Shown here: positions 13,307-14,054 of the stretch, one piece after another
Layout: each line of letters starts with the position of its first letter
How positions within the stretch are numbered: position 1 is the first letter of the stretch
Source of the DNA: Candidatus Rokuibacteriota bacterium
GTDB lineage: Bacteria; Methylomirabilota; Methylomirabilia; Rokubacteriales; CSP1-6
NCBI GenBank assembly: GCA_003221435.1
Contig: QHRS01000023.1
Coordinates: 1 to 14,054 of the forward strand
DNA length: 14,054 bases
Direction of reading: 5' to 3'
Translations under genes and position numbers: made by a program
Notes under the pieces: generated by a model
Database searches by the model: none
What the model was told of the DNA's origin: nothing
What the model saw: the letters and a program-made list of their open reading frames with translations, nothing else

Positions 13307-14054
13307 GTGAAGGTCCGCGCGGTCACCGTCGACTTCTGGGGCACGCTGCTCTACGACGGGCCCGCGAGCGACAACCGCTATAAGCGCCGCCGCCTTGCCG
13401 ATTTCGAGTCGATCCTCGCGTCGGCTCGCGTGAAGGTGTCGGCGGCCGCGCTGGACCGCGCGTACGAGGAGTCGGCGTCGATTCTCGGCCGCATCTGGAT
13501 GAAGAATCGCGACGTGCCCGTCGAGCAGCACGTCCGCGCGATCCTCGATCCCATCGATTCGACGCTCGCCGAGCGCCTCCCGCCGGAGACGATGGCGGCG
13601 CTCGTCCGCGCGTATTCGCATCCGGCGCTCCTCGTGCCGCCGGCGGTGGACGACGGCGCGCTCGCCGCGATGGAAGCGCTGGTCGCGCGCGGCTACACGC
13701 TGTGCGTCGTGTCGAATACGATGCGGACCCCCGGCGCGACGCTGCGCAAGATCCTGGCGCACTATCGGCTGCTCCCGTTCTTCTCGGTCCTGACGTTCTC
13801 GGACGAATGCGGGATCCGCAAGCCGGACCCCGAGATCTTCCGGCTGACGGTGCGGGCTGCCGGCGTCGACCTCGAAGAGACCGTCCACGTCGGCGATGAC
13901 GCGACGCTCGACGTGCTGGGAGCCCATGCGGCCGGCATGCGCGTCATTCAGGTCACGACGGCGACGCCCCCCGCCTCCGGAGCGCAGAAGCCCGAGGCGA
14001 CGATCCCGGGGCTCGCCGGACTCCCCGACGCCATCGCACGCCTCGATGGCCGCT
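13307..14054 (+). CDS. HAD-superfamily hydrolase, 3' end outside window
   Basis: About 249 residues are visible without a stop; the gene continues past the window. It reads as a HAD hydrolase. Motif I is VTVDFWGTLLYD with the nucleophile candidate D9. Motif II is the serine in LCVVSNTM. Motif III is the lysine of GIRKPDPEIF, and motif IV is HVGDDATLD. The second motif I aspartate, the usual acid/base of phosphatases, is replaced by tryptophan at position 11. A helical cap lies between motifs I and II, at about residues 20-110. The GTG start is supported by GGAG at 13296-13299, seven bases before. Phosphatase or dehalogenase-like activity is possible; the substrate cannot be told. It follows repeat copy B, and its link to the upstream operon is unclear. 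Confidence 0.88.
   Translation, partial: MKVRAVTVDFWGTLLYDGPASDNRYKRRRLADFESILASARVKVSAAALDRAYEESASILGRIWMKNRDVPVEQHVRAILDPIDSTLAERLPPETMAALVRAYSHPALLVPPAVDDGALAAMEALVARGYTLCVVSNTMRTPGATLRKILAHYRLLPFFSVLTFSDECGIRKPDPEIFRLTVRAAGVDLEETVHVGDDATLDVLGAHAAGMRVIQVTTATPPASGAQKPEATIPGLAGLPDAIARLDGR

Overview
This is a GC-rich, densely coding stretch from an unnamed bacterium; every supported gene is on the + strand. It is dominated by a nearly continuous block for respiratory complex I (NADH:quinone oxidoreductase), nuoA to nuoK, with lipoyl synthase (lipA) immediately before nuoA and a pyruvate dehydrogenase E1-alpha-type gene immediately after nuoK. The high G+C, the GTG/TTG starts and the ATGA/GTGA overlaps suit an uncultured soil or sediment lineage (for example Rokubacteria/Methylomirabilota-like or deltaproteobacterial-grade). 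That placement is a guess from general character and no marker gene here proves it.

Layout. 3-506: small DUF421 (YetF-type) membrane protein. 670-2427: NodU/CmcH-type O-carbamoyltransferase, perhaps from a leaderless transcript. 2536-3453: lipA behind a sigma70-like promoter. 3460-4259: nuoA and nuoB. 4256-4369: repeat copy A between nuoB and nuoC. 4416-7992: nuoC, D, E, F. 7993-8155: a structured gap with a 28-bp direct repeat and a strong hairpin just before nuoG. 8156-12130: nuoG, H, I, J, K. 12142-13137: pdhA-like gene. 13134-13259: repeat copy B. 13307 to the window end: HAD-family hydrolase, cut by the window edge.

How it fits together. LipA makes the lipoyl cofactor needed by 2-oxoacid dehydrogenases, the E1-alpha-like protein is part of such an enzyme, and complex I reoxidises the NADH produced, so the cluster plausibly links pyruvate oxidation to respiration. 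The cluster is incomplete here: the proton-pumping subunits nuoL, nuoM and nuoN do not follow nuoK, and no E1-beta gene follows pdhA.

The two observations most worth following are these. (1) A pair of related imperfect-palindrome elements (about 114 and 125 bp, the second with perfect 12-bp terminal inverted repeats) each begins exactly at the TAG stop codon of the preceding gene. (2) nuoG and nuoI each contain a frame break that looks like a short deletion (about 20 and 38 nt by comparison with remembered family sequences), while both downstream frames remain intact. No CRISPR array, tRNA, rRNA or transposase gene was seen.
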